From: Siphonobacter sp. BAB-5405
GTDB taxonomy: Bacteria > Bacteroidota > Bacteroidia > Cytophagales > Spirosomataceae
NCBI RefSeq assembly: GCF_002872335.1
Contig: NZ_NJAG01000014.1
Coordinates: 1 to 64,000, forward strand
Length of the DNA: 64,000 nucleotides
Direction of reading: 5' to 3'
The notes below the pieces were generated by a model. It saw only the letters and a program-made list of their open reading frames with translations, searched no databases and was not told the DNA's origin. Position numbers and translations under genes: made by a program. Every line of letters begins with the position of its first letter. The stretch's first letter is position 1. This document shows positions 62,989 through 64,000 of the stretch, piece by piece.

Positions 62989-64000
62989 TTATGCAGCCAT
63001 GGCAGCTTCTTCCCGTGGTTCAGCAGGTTGAGTTTCAGCGGCTTCCCGACTAACGCTTAAAATGGCTCCAATCGAAACTCCCGTAAAGAGGAGTGAAGAA
63101 CCACCCCAACTGATGAGCGGAAGCGTCTGACCCGTTACGGGAATGAGTTGTACCGAAACCGCCATGTGAACCAAGGCTTGCAGTACCAGACTAAAAGCCA
63201 GTCCTGCTGCCAGGAAATAACCAAAAGCCTGACCACTCTGAATTTCAGCCTTTTTCAGTCGCCGGAAGGCTACGAAACGAACGCTACGGTACAGCAACCA
63301 AAGGTATAGAACCAGGGTAAAGACGCCTCCAACGAAACCCCACTCTTCAATCAGAATAGCGTAGGCAAAATCGGAATAAGCTTGGGTCATGAAATTTCGC
63401 TGTAAACTATTTCCGGGGCCCCGACCAATCCAGTCGCCGGAAGCTACGGCTACTAAACTGTACTCTTCCTGCGAATCAATCCGACGATCTTCCGGCGTCA
63501 GACGCTCGGGGGGACGTACTTTCTGAATGACTTGTGAGATAACATTGGTCGGACGGCTAAAGCGACCTTCCCAAGTGGTTCCCCGTGACCCAAAGGCATA
63601 CGCAATCGCAAAGGCCAGCGAGCCTGCCAGCGTCAGATATACCAGATAGCGAATGGGCACCTGACCAATAAACATCAGTAACCAGCACGGAGCCATTAGT
63701 AGTAAAGCCGCACTTCCGGAGTTTAAAGCCAGCAGAAAACCCAGAAAACCGCACCAGAAAATGGGCGGTACGAAAACCAGTGGATCACTGTAATTAGCCT
63801 TGAGCCGTTTCGCCAACATGGCAGCCAGGTTCGCAATCAATGCAAACTTGGCCAAATCAGAAGGCATAAAACCGGAAAAGAATGGAATCGGTAAAGCCCG
63901 TTTCGCTCCGCCACTTTCTACGCCTAGTACCTGAACCAGAATCAGCAGCAGTACCGACAGCATGAGCAAATACCGGGATAAACTGGCATAACTCTTAAAA
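62989..64000 (-). CDS. ftsW: FtsW/RodA-family lipid II polymerase (partial, runs off window)
   Basis: SEDS-family peptidoglycan glycosyltransferase of division. The frame stays open to the window edge (reading FKSYASLSRYLLMLSVLL), so the N-terminus lies beyond base 64000 and the apparent starts inside are not real. The 337 residues seen include several hydrophobic helices, GAKRALPIPFFSGFMPSDLAKFALI, the extracellular region with GRGPGNSLQRNFMTQAYSDFAYAILIEEWGFVGG, and the C-terminal IPVTGQTLPLISWGGSSLLFTGVSIGAILSVSRE. Position before murG in a dcw cluster identifies it as ftsW rather than rodA. Confidence 0.93.
   Translation of the reverse strand, partial: FKSYASLSRYLLMLSVLLLILVQVLGVESGGAKRALPIPFFSGFMPSDLAKFALIANLAAMLAKRLKANYSDPLVFVPPIFWCGFLGFLLALNSGSAALLLMAPCWLLMFIGQVPIRYLVYLTLAGSLAFAIAYAFGSRGTTWEGRFSRPTNVISQVIQKVRPPERLTPEDRRIDSQEEYSLVAVASGDWIGRGPGNSLQRNFMTQAYSDFAYAILIEEWGFVGGVFTLVLYLWLLYRSVRFVAFRRLKKAEIQSGQAFGYFLAAGLAFSLVLQALVHMAVSVQLIPVTGQTLPLISWGGSSLLFTGVSIGAILSVSREAAETQPAEPREEAAMAA

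Overview
The window looks like a chromosomal segment from a member of the Bacteroidota, most likely order Cytophagales. The evidence is a PorT-type type IX secretion gene directly after menG/ubiE, a GldJ-type gliding lipoprotein, a eukaryote-type (GT3) glycogen synthase, a TonB-dependent receptor with an N-terminal carboxypeptidase-D-like domain, a YfiT/BstA-like DinB protein, a two-gene rpsL-rpsG unit driven by a TTTG-N20-TAnnTTTG promoter (the Bacteroidota sigma-A pattern), and near absence of Shine-Dalgarno sequences. The genus cannot be fixed from the sequence alone. I saw no rRNA or tRNA gene, CRISPR array, prophage or plasmid function.

Layout, left to right. 1-61: tail of a plus-strand gene. 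137-4495 (minus): tight five-gene operon encoding a small CDGKC membrane protein, a di-heme MauG/MbnH-like lipoprotein, an MbnP-like lipoprotein, a second di-heme protein and an outer-membrane protein with a CDICGCG motif. This is a probable copper-handling or protein-oxidation module and the most interesting locus here. 4563-5444: alpha/beta hydrolase lipoprotein. 5527-11701: GH29 fucosidase and ROK regulator (minus), divergent from glycosylasparaginase and GH20 hexosaminidase (plus), a set suited to taking apart asparagine-linked glycans. 11775-20153: glycogen synthase, RuvX, PnuC, Mfd and GldJ. 20154-20558: a gene-free stretch with a palindrome-rich element. 20559-21557: rpsL and rpsG. 21696-26084: PQQ dehydrogenase, aldose epimerase-like protein and beta-propeller phytase. 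26149-32071: beta-helix lipoprotein, TonB-dependent receptor and TPR/HTH regulator. 32326-38320: a small orphan gene, BstA-like protein, SDR oxidoreductase, secreted protein and UvrA. 38526-42116: second GH29 and a GH125 alpha-mannosidase. 42117-42890: a REP-associated tyrosine transposase flanked by inverted palindromic repeats. The same repeat occurs at 20321-20366, with a compensatory stem change. 42896-43503: a frameshifted lipoprotein gene. 43610-51105: a 1225-residue DUF4450-like protein, a PhyH-type dioxygenase and a GH3-serine hydrolase fusion. 51307-55810: MutL, a small lipoprotein behind a palindromic operator candidate, MenG and PorT. 55891-64000 (minus): division and cell wall cluster ftsW(partial)-murG-murC-ftsQ-ftsA-ftsZ.

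Taken together, the window combines housekeeping genes (translation, repair, division, menaquinone) with islands for scavenging host or plant glycans and phytate phosphate, plus a metal/redox operon. Many genes end in strong hairpin terminators, several of them shared by convergent genes.
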